A stretch of 64,000 nt of DNA from Rotaria socialis (lineage: Eukaryota; Rotifera; Eurotatoria; Philodinida; Philodinidae), in contig CAJNYU010003311.1 of NCBI GenBank assembly GCA_905331475.1, positions 62,001-126,000 of the forward strand, given 5' to 3'. Numbering within the stretch: the first letter of the stretch is position 1; the number at the start of each line of letters is the position of its first letter. The translations under genes and the position numbers were made by a program. The notes beneath the pieces are model-generated. The model was given only the letters and a program-made list of their open reading frames with translations. It made no database searches and was not told the origin of the DNA. Positions 50,443 through 60,020 of this stretch are shown here, piece after piece.

Positions 50443-50450
50443 ACGGGAAT

Positions 50451-51260
50451 AAAAATCAATTGTTTAGCATCCTCTTATATATTTACATTCATAATATTCA
50501 GTTATAGGAATGAGAATGAAGAAACAAATCCGACATGTAAATTGTCCGCGTCTGAATTCCACTCTTCTTCTTTTTTCTTTCAGTTCGATTCTTTTTCAAC
50601 TTGAATGAAAAGTCTGAAACAAGCATGATAGTCGATACTGCTCTTCTTCATCTTGTTATAGAATAACAGTAACATGCTAACAACTTTCATGTATAGCCTT
50701 GATTTTTTTATTTCATCTTTTGCATTAGCACGAGCTTTTTCTTTACATTTATTGTCTTTTCAATCTATATCATTTTTTTAATTTTGTGTCTTCTGCATTG
50801 TGCAACTTTGATTTTTTATATCGTACAGGATATCTTTTCGCGTATAAATACATAGGTAGATAGCTAAATAAATAGTTTCATAGGTTATTCAATAATCATA
50901 TATATATATATGAATAGATAAATATACAGATGCGTATGTAGTTGCTTAACCAGAAAAAATCATAAAGTGTGAGATCACGGATGAGTTCGAGTAGGATATA
51001 TTGTATAAGTCCCCTAGGTTCATGTTTCAGTCCTGCTTGGAATCAGTAGTTAGCGAGAATAGTTCATTGCAAAATTTGAAGATAATGTGACTGTCTTCAT
51101 TCTAAAATAAAAAATATATTCAATTTTTATAACAAGCTGTTATTATTGAGCACGATTTCTGTGCAACATCTTAAAGCCAGGTTTCTAAAATCAAACTGTT
51201 TTTATGTGGCTGAATACACAACATCTTCCCTGCAAAATTATAGTAAGCGTGTAGTACCCA
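50451..51260. other. Gene-free stretch
   Basis: AT-rich; a TATATA tract near 50900. Nothing else supported. Confidence 0.5.
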
Positions 51261-51380
51261 CCCAGGTCGATTGTTCCGACCGCAGGATATTGTAGGAACC
51301 GGCGGGAAAATACCGGGCGCCACCCGAGCACTGCTTCTGTTTTTCAGCGATTTTCTGACCTTATACCGCCACGACCTGGG
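51261..51380. mobile_element. CCCAGGTCG-terminus element, 120 bp (short copy of the 56883 element)
   Basis: Left end CCCAGGTCGATTGTTCCG; right end reads CCCAGGTCGTGGCGG on the complement. The left side (including GGATATTGTAGGAAC) and the right side (ACTGCTTC, CAGCGATTTTC) both align with the 298-bp element at 56883-57180, so it is the same family with an internal deletion. No coding capacity. Confidence 0.65.
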
Positions 51381-51835
51381 CTGAGCTAAAATAAATTAAC
51401 AGTTCAACTTATTTTTTGGGATAGGTATGTTTCATTAGATATTGCATGATGAGAGTGTTATTCTTATTTCAAATTGATTTAATAGTGTTCATTCTTTCGT
51501 TTTTAGCATATGCATATCAACAATCTGCGTAGAAATTCAGAATAACGAAGCTACAATTTCGACACTAAATAGGTGAAACTATCATGATATTCGAACTTCG
51601 AAGCAAAAACATCATACCTGAAAAATGTGAAGCAAACATTGTTATCTATCATTATTTGCACCGTACATTATCTGCGCCAGCAATATTTTTATACGCTGAT
51701 ATACTCGGTACTCGACATAACAAAAACAATTTCGTTTGCCAAATTTTATTGTTGAGTTACATTTAGAGAGTAGTTGCCGAATTCGACTTCGAAAATAAAA
51801 GAAATCTTCTGAAAATCCTATTATGCACAGACAAA

Positions 51836-53192
51836 CGATAAAGATAAATTTTATCGTATTTATAAACTTTACAATTCGAATTGAAGCATCCATATAAGTA
51901 AGGCAAAAGAGCAAAAGATAAAATTTTATCGTATAGTTATAAATTTTATAATTCGAATTGAGGCACTAATATAAGCCCACTCGCACACTCACGAAATCCG
52001 TCGCTGCATTCACCGTTGCACAATGTCCTTGCACGCCCACCAGTCCATTCGCGACACCCACAGTTGAACGATATACCGATACTCTTTTCCAGCAAGAATA
52101 GTCATTGCCATCGCAGGTAATGAGTAAGCTATCTCGGATAACTATGCTGCGATCATTCGTCAGTTTCCAGCAACTCATATCAGAATGCTACCGAGCTGCC
52201 TACGTTCACTTTTTGCATTATTGCGGTGGCTTTGAATATTCGTGAGGTTACTAACAACATTTCTGAGATTTCTAGTAACACTTCCGACGATGATAGTAGC
52301 ATACTGGAGGTTCCTAATAGTATTCCCATGATTACTAGTTACACACCTGAGATTGCTAAAACCATGCCAGCCGTTCCAATAAGTATTCCTACGGATCCTC
52401 GAAGCATACCTCAGTGTGGGACTCGCTTCCTACAAAGTTAACTAACATCCACAGGATAACTTCTGGTTCTGGGTGAAAACGCTGTGGCCATTGGAAGATG
52501 GATATGTGATACCTATTCTGACGTTCCTCTTTAGGGTTATCAACGAATGTGATGAGGATCGATTTGACTGTGCACACACAGACCCTTTTTTGGTCGCGGC
52601 TCTGTGGGGGACGCTTCATGCCCCCACACCGCGACGCTAAAATAAAAGCGTGTGTAAGTAATGTGCTGAGTTTCGCTAAGACTCTTGTCATGTTAATACT
52701 AAAAATCACAGCAAACTGTTTCGCTATGACCAAAGGGAGTGGACGTTGGCTGAGCGGATAGTAAAATCTGTGAAAATATGATAATAGCGTATAGTCCCAT
52801 TGTGGCAGATGGTCAGCTCACCGTAGTATCATATTGACGTGTGACAAAATGCGGCGCCGCGCTCATAGCAAACATGAAATCTTTAGCTAAAGATGTGCCC
52901 CATGTTGCTCTGCACTTCAGCCAGCAGCTATCTTTACGATATAGAAACTTATCCGGTCGGTCATTTAGATGTGGTGTTCACAATATGTAGCAGTTATCCT
53001 TTACTAAACAGTTTCATTATCCTGGTAGAAGAGTGTCGGATGTGTTGTTGTTGATTATACAAAGTTTTACTAGTGAACAGGTTCTGACCTGGTTCAGTTG
53101 TCGAGCAAGCACACTTTGAAATTTGCACTTTCTGAAACGCCATTCAACGATGCCTCAATTCGAATTATAAAATTTTATCTTTTGCTTGTTGC
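51836..53192. repeat. 1.3-kb structure bounded by inverted AATTCGAATTGAGGCA repeats
   Basis: The motif GCAAAAGATAAAATTTTATC, followed by TATAATTCGAATTGAGGCAC, ends at about 51966. It appears inverted at about 53147-53190 (GCCTCAATTCGAATTATAAA followed by ATTTTATCTTTTGC). The left side carries a second, diverged direct copy from 51836. The interior is GC-richer than the flanks and includes a block of about 21-bp repeated words (GAGRTTNCTARTA-like, 52240-52400) and a strong hairpin. No intact frame. A non-autonomous DNA transposon or composite is likely. Confidence 0.45.
52593..52635. other. Strong GC-rich hairpin
   Basis: GTCGCGG (52593-52599) pairs with CCGCGAC (52629-52635) and TGTGGGGG (52603-52610) with CCCCCACA (52621-52628), leaving a 10-nt loop and a 3-nt bulge on one side. 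This is 15 base pairs in an AT-rich region. It could be an RNA structure or a relic of a palindromic element; no RNA family is recognised. Confidence 0.5.
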
Positions 53193-54091
53193 TGTAACTG
53201 TGTGAGTGCCCATTTTTTTATTTTCGAATTGATATTATGTAGTTGAACCTTCACTTATATTCGAATTCGAATTAGGCATCTCATGTGCAATTTGATGTCT
53301 AGAAGTAAGCTGGATCGAGTGTTTATTTTTTAATTTGAGAAAAGAGCATAATTGGACGAATCCTAAAAAAATATACTTTGTTACGTACATCTTTAGATTA
53401 AATGGGAAGAGACTTTTTTTAAAAGCTGTGTGCTTGTAAAAAAATTCCATGAAAAACCTACCAAATTTACTGTGAATTTGATCAACCATTCAATAGTAAA
53501 TTTTCAATTTAAACTACCCAGGATGTTTATTTTTTGGCAGATACTGTACTTTTACCGATCACTTAGTTAGTTTGAAGAAAAACTAGCTTTATTTCAGAGC
53601 GTACGTACGAATAAATTTCGTTCAGTGAAACACTATAGTCATCATCATATTTATGGAAGAGTGTCTTGCCTAGCCATTTTTGGAAACTCAATATAATTTT
53701 CAACAGCATCATTGAACATTTATTAGACAAAAAAATAGTAATATTCTCAAGTTTTAATGCTTTAAGTGGATATAGCTTTTGGAGCACTTGGTAGATAAAT
53801 AATTGATATTGATTTCGAAATTAAGTGAGATAGCCGGTATTTCTTGAATCAATATGCAGGAAGAGGTGAAGAATTCAGGTGTTCTCCATGGCGTACAATC
53901 AAAGCAATATGTTTTTTAATCATCTTGTTGAATACATGGGAAGCTTAGAAAGATTATTTCAATTGCAACAATCAACTGATAAATTTCGAAAAGTAGCACA
54001 TAAAATAAATCGATGTTAATCTAGTGACAACAGCTGTTTTATTTGTGAAAATTTTCAAAAAAGAAAACTTCTGTTTGATTTCCAGATAAAT
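53193..54091. other. Upstream region of the MFS gene
   Basis: AT-rich with no coding exon recognised. A TTGATTTCCAG acceptor-like site at 54075-54085 lies 6 nt before the MFS start codon. It could serve a 5' UTR intron or spliced-leader trans-splicing, which is known in bdelloids. Confidence 0.45.
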
Positions 54092-55696
54092 ATGCCATTA
54101 ATACCAACTGGATTTTCTCAAGTATGGAAACTATTTTCAGCGAAAGAAAAACGAAATATACTTGTGTACATCATTGGTATTATGCTGTACAAATTCGGCT
54201 TGGAAGCTTTCAATGGAGCGGTCGTTACACTAGCGACAAATCGATATGATCAAGATGCTTTTGAAGCACAAACACCATCGCGAACATTTGAACGAGTTGG
54301 CTTACTCTCGGGTCTTAATCAAGCATTTCAATGTTTCGGCTCTATTTTGATAGCACCGCTAATTAAACGTTGGCCAATACGTACCATTCTCTCTATATCA
54401 ATCGTCGTTTTTGCTATTTTTACAGCAATTTTAATGATTATAGATGCTGCGACTGGCGGATACATAAAACCAGCAAATTTTACACCACAACATCCGAATG
54501 ATTTCAGTTACTATGGTCATTACAATACAGATTTGATCATTCCAATTTATTGTTTCACTGGAATCGTTTATGGAATGGTTGAATTGATTCGACGAATCAT
54601 TCCACGAGATATTGTTGGTGGTGATGTAGAAAAATTACAACGGATGGATTCTGTAGTTCATATTTTCTATGAACTATCTGGTACTGCTGGAGCTTTCGCA
54701 ACTGCTCTTGGTTTGATCCCTCGACTAGGAAACAATTATGCCTTTATCATAACACCCATTTGTTTTACGGCGGCTGGGATCATTTGGTTTTTCCTAAGTT
54801 CTCTGAAGACCTCTCATCCTTCTGAAAAAGAAGATTTAAATAACGATAAATCAGGTTATGTTAAATCCATCTTGGATAAATTTCTTCTGTTCGGAAAATC
54901 AGTTTATATTGGAGGAAAAATTATTTTTACCAAACGACGATTCATCTGGCTTTGGAGTGGTTACTCTGTGGCACTCTACTCGCATCGTTATCTTGAAAAT
55001 GGTATAGCTCCACAAGTAGCAAAACGATATATGGAAAATTCTGCGTGGTCACAAATCATTGTAGGTGGTTCCAATTTCGGTGAATTGATCGGCGCTTTAA
55101 CCGTTTTTCTTTTCGCCAATACCATCCGTACGCCAATGCCTTGGCTTCGCTTAGATGCAATATTGTTAATGATCGTTTGGTATATTCCTTTTTTCTATCC
55201 TACAGTAAATGAAGTCAAATACGCCTGGATTATGGCTGCCACATTCATTCCAATCTCATTCGGATGGGCTGCTGGCGACGTTTCTCTTGGTGCCTATATT
55301 CAATCATCATTGACGAATGTGGAATCCCATGACAGTCATATTTCCCCACTTGGTGCTGTCATGGCATTTCTCTATTCGTCCTACATCGTCCTATATGCTA
55401 TTGCTAATCCGTTGCTTGGAATCTACATCGACAGTGTTTATAATGCTCAGAAAACTATTAGACCTGCTCTGTTCTATACAGGTGGTGTTCAATTTACTAT
55501 TGTATCAATTATGGTTTTTGTCTCGACATTTATTCCACGAGGTTCAATCGCATTCAATCCAAAAATGCTTAATAAACAGCTATATGATGCAGAGCATACA
55601 GAAGACGAAAAAATAGATGATTTGAATTCAGTAGAAAATTCTTTACACGAACACCCACCTGTGCACGACATTTTTGACCTTGATGCTTACTTCTGA
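54092..55696 (+). CDS. Major facilitator superfamily transporter, fungal-type, 534 aa, intronless
   Basis: One frame of 534 codons with about 12 hydrophobic segments. Recognisable blocks are YIIGIMLYKFGLEAFNG at the first helix (residues about 26-42), TFERVGLLSGLNQAFQCFGS, LIKRWPIRT in the loop between helices (MFS motif A position), YGMVELIRRIIPRDIVGGDV mid-protein, and RLGNNYAFIITPICF. These resemble a family of fungal MFS general substrate transporters known to me from family memory, not from a search. MFS proteins move small solutes by secondary transport; no substrate is indicated. The C-terminal tail is acidic (EHTEDEKIDD). The lack of introns in a genome where most genes have many, plus the fungal likeness, suggests horizontal acquisition. 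Poly(A) signals follow at 55773 and 55788. Confidence 0.85.
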   Translation: MPLIPTGFSQVWKLFSAKEKRNILVYIIGIMLYKFGLEAFNGAVVTLATNRYDQDAFEAQTPSRTFERVGLLSGLNQAFQCFGSILIAPLIKRWPIRTILSISIVVFAIFTAILMIIDAATGGYIKPANFTPQHPNDFSYYGHYNTDLIIPIYCFTGIVYGMVELIRRIIPRDIVGGDVEKLQRMDSVVHIFYELSGTAGAFATALGLIPRLGNNYAFIITPICFTAAGIIWFFLSSLKTSHPSEKEDLNNDKSGYVKSILDKFLLFGKSVYIGGKIIFTKRRFIWLWSGYSVALYSHRYLENGIAPQVAKRYMENSAWSQIIVGGSNFGELIGALTVFLFANTIRTPMPWLRLDAILLMIVWYIPFFYPTVNEVKYAWIMAATFIPISFGWAAGDVSLGAYIQSSLTNVESHDSHISPLGAVMAFLYSSYIVLYAIANPLLGIYIDSVYNAQKTIRPALFYTGGVQFTIVSIMVFVSTFIPRGSIAFNPKMLNKQLYDAEHTEDEKIDDLNSVENSLHEHPPVHDIFDLDAYF

Positions 55697-55772
55697 GAGA
55701 ACATTTATTATACTTTGAAAGCGGTACATTATTTTATTTGATGATTTAAAATGTTGTTCGTGATAGCACTCC

Positions 55773-55793
55773 AATAAAAGCGATCCCAATAAA
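55773..55793 (+). terminator. Two poly(A) signals of the MFS gene
   Basis: AATAAA occurs at 55773-55778 and 55788-55793, about 75-95 nt after the stop codon. Confidence 0.6.
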
Positions 55794-55796
55794 AAT

Positions 55797-56882
55797 TGTC
55801 TCATTAATCTTGTTTTTATCGATGTTTGATACTAGAATGAATCATGAAAGATTTTTCTGCGATATAGATTTTCGAATACCTATTTTATTTGAAAATCTCT
55901 AGTAACGAGAACATATTCATAAGTATAACCAGCAATTTTCAGTCGCAACTCTCAATACATACACGTTGTCTTACATCAACGATTTTGACTGAAATACGAT
56001 CAGTATGTCAGCGCATTATTCTTCCGAAAAAGTTGTTTTAGTGTTGTAAATCAATAAAAAAGACTTAATTGACCTATTTCTATTCTGAATTGATACTATT
56101 TCATTGAGAATATCCTAAACACTGGTTATTTAATCACAAGTTAACGATCATGATTTTTTAACTTAAAATTTCCAGTCTTGTGTCTACTAGACATGTAAAT
56201 CATGTGAATACCGATACCGTGAGAGATAAGTAATCAGAGAATGATTTTAATGTTTTAAGAACTTCACTCATGAAGTTTGTGGCTAGAACTATAGTTTTTA
56301 CCTATGCTGTTTTGTTTTGAACAATATCACTGATGCATTCTACTGACATAACAAATATGTTTATCAGATTTCCCTTGGCGGGAGGATATTTGATGGAAAC
56401 ATCGATCGTTAGACAGATTGACTTTAATTGAAACAGCATATTGAGAAACCATCAACGTTTATGCATAGAAAAAATAAAATAAAATGACTTGTTGCTTTTA
56501 ATGCTATTTTTGTTACTTTCATCATGTCTTCAGCATAAAAACGATGCATACATTTTCTCTCTTGTAGTTTTTTTTTGCATAAGCTAAATGAGCCTAAGTC
56601 GTTTTTTTCCCTATCAATACACAAAAATTATGAATTCATCAAGTGACAAGTCAAACTACTAATATGTAAATTGATACATCAATCCTTCTTGAAATCTAAC
56701 AGTTAGTATTCAAAATTTTTATAACCATAGTTTAGTCTTACATGAGACTTTCATTAATTGATTTATGGATTAGATCGAAAAGCACTTGACCAATTATGTA
56801 AAATATTTACATTTCATCAATTACTTTAGTTTTTCATTTGTTATAACACTGCTATGGCGCATAAGAAAGAGAATACTAGATA
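55797..56882. other. Gene-free AT-rich stretch
   Basis: No coding, RNA or repeat feature supported on either strand. Confidence 0.55.
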
Positions 56883-57180
56883 TCCAGGTCGATCGTTCCG
56901 GTCACCGGATATTGTAGGAACTGGCCGGAAAAAGGCGAAAAAATCACCGTATTCCACAGGAAAACAGGGGAAGTCGTTGGAACCTGGAATCAGTATTCCC
57001 GTCGGACAAATTTCGGAGTTTTTCCCGATGATGTACTGTCAGTTTCTGCCGGACAGCACAGGAAGTTGACCGGAATCCACTGAAAAAAGATCCGAGAATT
57101 TCCGACCGGAATACTGCTTCCACCTTCCAGCGATTTCCCGTGTTTTCCGGTCGTTTCCCGCCGTACTACCACGATCTGGG
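56883..57180. mobile_element. CCCAGGTCG-terminus element, about 298 bp, TTCCGG/CCGGAA words
   Basis: Left end TCCAGGTCGATCGTTCCGG; right end reads CCCAGATCGTGGTAGTACGG on the complement. The interior is dense with CCGGAA, TTTCCGG and TTTCCCG words in both directions. It is the longer relative of the element at 51261-51380. Short open frames on both strands are by-products of the palindromic words. No clear target duplication. Confidence 0.65.
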
Positions 57181-58652
57181 ACGTGTCAATCTAAAGAAAC
57201 TGAATAAATAATTTCGAGAAGACGACTAATAAAGACGTGTATCGGGTGTCTAATAACACGAAGTAATGTTTGCTTTAATACGCAAACTTAGATGTTTTTT
57301 CTTTTTTCTCCACCACATTTTTTATTTGTTCGAAATTTGAATTAAATAATTGGTGGATACCTGTACACTTAATTTGCAACATTGTTTCTATATTTATTTC
57401 TCTTGATTATAGATGAAAAGCTGAGTCAATAGTACGTTCTTTCCTTTGAAGCAAGTGACAACATGATTTTTACTATCATGTTTTTGTAAGCCGTTATTAA
57501 GTCACAAATTGTTATGGCATTCTATCGGCATCAATTTTTTTATCTATCAATAATATAAAAATTAGAATTATAAATAAACAATTGTTATGGCAAAGATCTG
57601 AAAGTATAGTAATCCTTGATATTGACAATAGAAAGTGAAATTTGAGTTATTTTGACGTAAGCTAGTAGTTAATCGGAAATTTTTGACAGCCTTGCTAATG
57701 TCCGTCACATTTAAACATTGAGTACTCGTTTTGACTACTTCGAAGGTGTATTTAAAATTAAAAATATTTAATAATAACAACAAATCGTTACTTAATATTG
57801 ATTTTATACTTTATGAAGAAAATCAATTATTTATCGAATAAGCTTCAAACATAGCATCTGAAACTCGAAGAGAAAACTTTCATTATCACATCCACTGATA
57901 TCAAAGATAACTACGCCTTGTTTCTTTAGTTTTAAATAAAATTGAGTCAGGACTTGTGAGTGGGATGGACTTATTTTTAAGGAGAATTCTTAGGAAAATT
58001 TTACGAAAACGCCATCTTATATATTTTACATGTAGTTTACTATGAAAAGAGTAGTTTTAGATGATTTTTCTTCTCGGTACACTGATAAACCGATTCTATG
58101 ACTGCCGATATTTATTCATATGTCTCATACTTCTCGTTTAAGTTACGTATTCGATATTAAAATTGACTCACAAAATGTCTGTTATGCGTTTGACAGAATT
58201 TGTTTTGTATATTGTTTCTAATCGTTAGTTTAAGTCCTATCGAGATTCCTAGTTAGATGTTTTCATTTTTATATAGTGATATATATTTGCAAGTAACATT
58301 TGTTAGCGCTGATCTTTATACATCGAATAGATGATGAATGAACATCTCAGAAAATTTTCAAACGAGATTTTCCCGCCGTACAGTATTCTGCTTTAGAATG
58401 AAGTCATCATTCAATATAAGCAACAGGCTAAGCAAAAATAGGCGCTATTAAGCTAGTAAAGAACTCATTAACTATGAAGTGTGCCACCCTCTGTTTTAAA
58501 CTCTATTTAATTTAGTGTGACCTATTGATCGCCAGCAAAAAAATGAATAAATTTCCTTGGCAGAAATGAGTAAAATCCATTGGAAAACAGTCGACCTTTA
58601 AAGAGATTTCACTAAAATCGATAATATAATGGTCCTTTCTACTTTTTTTTAG
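57181..58652. other. Gene-free AT-rich stretch
   Basis: Nothing supported except likely 3' UTR of the minus-strand ART-LRR gene at its right edge. Confidence 0.55.
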
Positions 58653-60020
58653 TTATATGAACAGTACAAAACCACCATTTGACTGCGTCAAAACTCGAAA
58701 GTTTTGTTTCGCATTTTCGGATAAACTACAATGAGATATATTGAGTGATGACAATGATTCATTCGTCTTAAGCATCCGAGCTATACAATTGATACTTCGA
58801 TCCGTCACAAATTTGTTCGACGAAATATCAATCGATTCGAGAGTTTTATTATGATGTGAGAGTGCATCGGCCAAGAGTTGAACTCCTTGATCACTAATTG
58901 CATTGTTTGATAATCTGAGAAAAATCAGTTTTGTATTGGTTTTGAGCATATTAGCAAGACATTTTGCACCTTCATCAGTAATCGCGTTCGCATTCAAGCC
59001 GAGCATTGTAAGACTCGAGTGGTTGCAAGAAAGAATCTTTCCCAAAGCACCAACGCCTATGTCAGACACACAATTATTATCTAACCAAAGTTTCTGTAAT
59101 GTAGTATTGCTTTTCAATGCTAATGCTATGGTCGACACACCCTTTGGTTTGATTATATTACGTTGTAAATGAAGCTCTGTACATCGTTTATGGGTAATGG
59201 CTTCGTTGACGACGAACTCGATGTCTTCATCCTGCAATTGATGCTCACTTAAGTCTACTTGGGAACACATCAAGCATTTCCCCAATAGATTCATCAATAT
59301 TTGTTGTTGAAACGATAATGATGCTGGTGGTTGGATCTCCTTAAGTTTTATAATATGGAGTCCATTTTTTTGATCAGAATTCGAAACAACTTTGAAATAT
59401 GTACCAACAGTAAGCAAAACTTCGTCTTCTGCAGTATACATCGAATATTGTTTAATACGTTTCCCGCTATCACATTCAATAATGAATAGAGTTCGAGGAC
59501 CTGATTGACCAAGAAATTTTTCAATAACATTAAGAGATAATGAACACGACGAAAATGGCCAGCATACATCAGTTTTATCTTCCATATATTCTCCACTTAT
59601 ATCCAGTTTGACTCCACGATAAACAGTTTGACCCACATTCGACGGAAGCTTTGAGAGAGCAACAGTGAAAAGTCTAAGATAAAGAAACCAAGGTTCTATC
59701 GCTTCTCTAGTTCCTGATCGAAGGATTTCGTTCAAACTATTGTAAAACGATGGTTGAATCGGCCACTCCAGAGTATAAAGTTTTATTGAAGCAGCTTCAT
59801 CAGAAGATAGGCTACCTATGGAAGTCTGACAATCGGCTCTGACTATTGCAACCATGTCTTCAATATCTTGTATAACATTGATGAGAGGTACAATCGCTGC
59901 TTCAAGTGAAACCAACGGTTTCTCTTCAAAATCTTGTATACGTTCACGTAAACTTGCTTGTGAATTCCTGACATCAGCGTATCGTTCAAGTATTTGTTCT
60001 TGGATTGCACCAGAAAGCAT
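58653..60020 (-). CDS. Mono-ADP-ribosyltransferase fused to C-terminal leucine-rich repeats, 455 aa
   Basis: Single exon. Residues about 75-230 form an ecto-ART-like domain with the R-S-E catalytic pattern: Arg135 in VYRGVK, an STS-like F-S-S-C-S (156-160) and the E-x-E loop E198-D-E200. The E-x-E form is that of arginine-specific transferases, which move ADP-ribose from NAD+ to protein arginines. Residues about 250-440 contain five to six ribonuclease-inhibitor/NLR-type LRRs (L-x-L-x-x-N-x-I...G-x-x-x-L-A-x-x-L). No signal peptide or GPI signal is evident, unlike vertebrate ecto-ARTs, so a cytosolic enzyme is likely. ART domains joined to LRR, TPR or NHL repeats are expanded in bdelloids; the LRRs probably choose the protein target. 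All key residues are present, so activity is plausible. Confidence 0.85.
   Translation of the reverse strand: MLSGAIQEQILERYADVRNSQASLRERIQDFEEKPLVSLEAAIVPLINVIQDIEDMVAIVRADCQTSIGSLSSDEAASIKLYTLEWPIQPSFYNSLNEILRSGTREAIEPWFLYLRLFTVALSKLPSNVGQTVYRGVKLDISGEYMEDKTDVCWPFSSCSLSLNVIEKFLGQSGPRTLFIIECDSGKRIKQYSMYTAEDEVLLTVGTYFKVVSNSDQKNGLHIIKLKEIQPPASLSFQQQILMNLLGKCLMCSQVDLSEHQLQDEDIEFVVNEAITHKRCTELHLQRNIIKPKGVSTIALALKSNTTLQKLWLDNNCVSDIGVGALGKILSCNHSSLTMLGLNANAITDEGAKCLANMLKTNTKLIFLRLSNNAISDQGVQLLADALSHHNKTLESIDISSNKFVTDRSINCIARMLKTNESLSSLNISHCSLSENAKQNFRVLTQSNGGFVLFI

Noticed and set aside
52747-52757. TGGCTGAGCGG, which matches a tRNA A box
   Set aside because: No B box (GGTTCGA-type), no acceptor-stem pairing and no cloverleaf in the following 90 bases.
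56854-57172. Open frames on both strands across the 56883-57180 element as a gene
   Set aside because: They arise from repeated CCGGAA/TTCCGG words in a palindromic element and encode only low-complexity, word-derived sequence.
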